A stretch of 7,357 nucleotides of DNA from an uncultured Bacteroidia bacterium (GTDB lineage Bacteria; Bacteroidota; Bacteroidia; Bacteroidales; Prolixibacteraceae). The translations under genes and the position numbers were made by a program. The notes below the pieces were generated by a model that saw only the letters and a list, made by a program, of their open reading frames with translations, was not told where the DNA came from and searched no databases. Location of the stretch: the NCBI GenBank assembly GCA_903859795.1, contig CAIOOC010000750.1:1-7357 (forward strand). Reading direction: 5' to 3'. Below, piece after piece: positions 6,718 to 7,357 of the stretch; position 1 is the first letter of the stretch; each line of letters begins with the position of its first letter.

Positions 6718-7338
6718 ATGAAAAAATTATTTCTTACAATAACATTGATGGCACTTGTGATTTCAACATTTGCCCAGTTGGATTTTGGAATAAAGGGAAG
6801 CTTTAATTCGAGTAAGTTCGCTGCCGGAAGTCCTCTGAATTATTCTTATAGTGATTTTGTAACAGATTCCAAATCAGGCTATAATCTTGGAGTTTTTGCC
6901 CGAATTAAAGGGAAACGACTTTATTTCCAACCTGAGTTGCTCCTTTGCACAAAAAGCAGCATTACGAACTCAACCTCGGTGGCTGGTCTTGCAGGAAATC
7001 AGAAGGTGAACCTGAAGACAATTCAGGTGCCTCTATTGTTAGGTATCAAACTGCTCGACTTCAAACTCGCCTCAGTTCGTGCTTTTACTGGTCCTGCAAT
7101 GTCATTTGTACAAAATGGAAGCAGCATCAGTTCAAATCTTCCAAATTTTGAGCCTCAGAATTTTAAAAAGAATATCTGGGATTGGCAGTTAGGGGCTGGA
7201 ATTGATGTTCTTAAGTTCACTTTTGACGTACGGTACGAATGGGGACTTACAAATACAACAGAAGGTGATGTCACAAAGATAGGTTTTGCCGATAAAGGTA
7301 AAACGCTGACAATATCTGTTGGATTTAAAATATTTTAA
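6718..7338 (+). CDS. PorT-like outer-membrane beta-barrel protein
   Basis: This 206-residue secreted protein has a clear signal peptide: MKK, a hydrophobic core to about residue 17, and a cleavage site after TFA (residue 19), leaving Gln20 at the mature N-terminus. The remainder is a run of alternating beta strands typical of the small barrels called PorT family or OMP_b-brl_2 in Bacteroidota: DFGIKGSFN, YNLGVFARIKGKRLYFQPEL, LKTIQVPLLLGIKLL, RAFTGPAMSF, WQLGAGIDVLKFTFDVRYEW and the C-terminal strand TLTISVGFKIF, which ends in Phe as many outer-membrane barrels do. An eight-strand barrel in the outer membrane is the likely form. The family is broad, and its members include proteins with and without links to type IX secretion; nothing here identifies this one as PorT itself. 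A 291-bp gap with a hairpin separates it from the efflux genes, so a functional link to efflux is unproven. The ATG at 6718 is chosen for the signal peptide. The frame is complete, and 19 bases remain after its stop codon before the window ends. Confidence 0.85.
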   Translation: MKKLFLTITLMALVISTFAQLDFGIKGSFNSSKFAAGSPLNYSYSDFVTDSKSGYNLGVFARIKGKRLYFQPELLLCTKSSITNSTSVAGLAGNQKVNLKTIQVPLLLGIKLLDFKLASVRAFTGPAMSFVQNGSSISSNLPNFEPQNFKKNIWDWQLGAGIDVLKFTFDVRYEWGLTNTTEGDVTKIGFADKGKTLTISVGFKIF

Positions 7339-7357
7339 TTTTTTGGATCACTGTTCA

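Noticed and set aside
1..7357. CRISPR array, phage or transposase genes, tRNA/rRNA, or a new defence system
   Set aside because: No spaced direct repeats, mobile-element proteins or structured RNA genes are visible; all long frames belong to known families.

Overview
The window looks like ordinary chromosomal DNA of a member of the Bacteroidota. The evidence is the gene set: a MarR regulator, a lipoprotein adaptor, an HAE1-type RND pump, a lipoprotein NodT-type outer-membrane factor and a PorT-like beta-barrel. In addition, the starts of the four complete genes lack clear Shine-Dalgarno sequences and have A/T-rich leaders, base composition is moderate, and the gaps hold two palindromic intergenic repeats of kinds I recall from Bacteroidota chromosomes. 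I cannot name a genus. All recognisable genes lie on the + strand.

Layout: (1) 1-353 is the 3' part of a MarR-family repressor gene cut by the window edge. (2) 354-510 is a gap whose 3' half is strikingly A-rich and T-poor. It may hold a weak promoter, a short palindrome and a cryptic 32-codon ORF. (3) 511-1695 encodes the periplasmic adaptor (AcrA/MexA type, probably a lipoprotein). (4) 1707-4859, only 11 bp further on, encodes the full-length inner-membrane RND transporter (AcrB type). (5) 4860-5046 is a gap with a long imperfect palindrome. (6) 5047-6426 encodes the outer-membrane factor (TolC/OprM/NodT type, lipoprotein). (7) 6427-6717 is a gap with a perfect 13-bp hairpin and a weak promoter candidate. 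(8) 6718-7338 encodes a PorT-like secreted beta-barrel protein of unknown role, probably in its own transcription unit.

The adaptor, pump and outer-membrane factor form a complete tripartite proton-driven efflux machine. The upstream MarR protein is its likely local repressor. All proton-relay residues known from AcrB are present, so the pump should be active, but most phenylalanines of the AcrB deep binding pocket are replaced, so its substrates may differ. I found no CRISPR, phage, transposase, RNA gene or clearly new system. The more unusual signals are the two palindromes that bracket the outer-membrane-factor gene, the T-poor leader, and an 11-bp direct repeat at the adaptor/pump junction.
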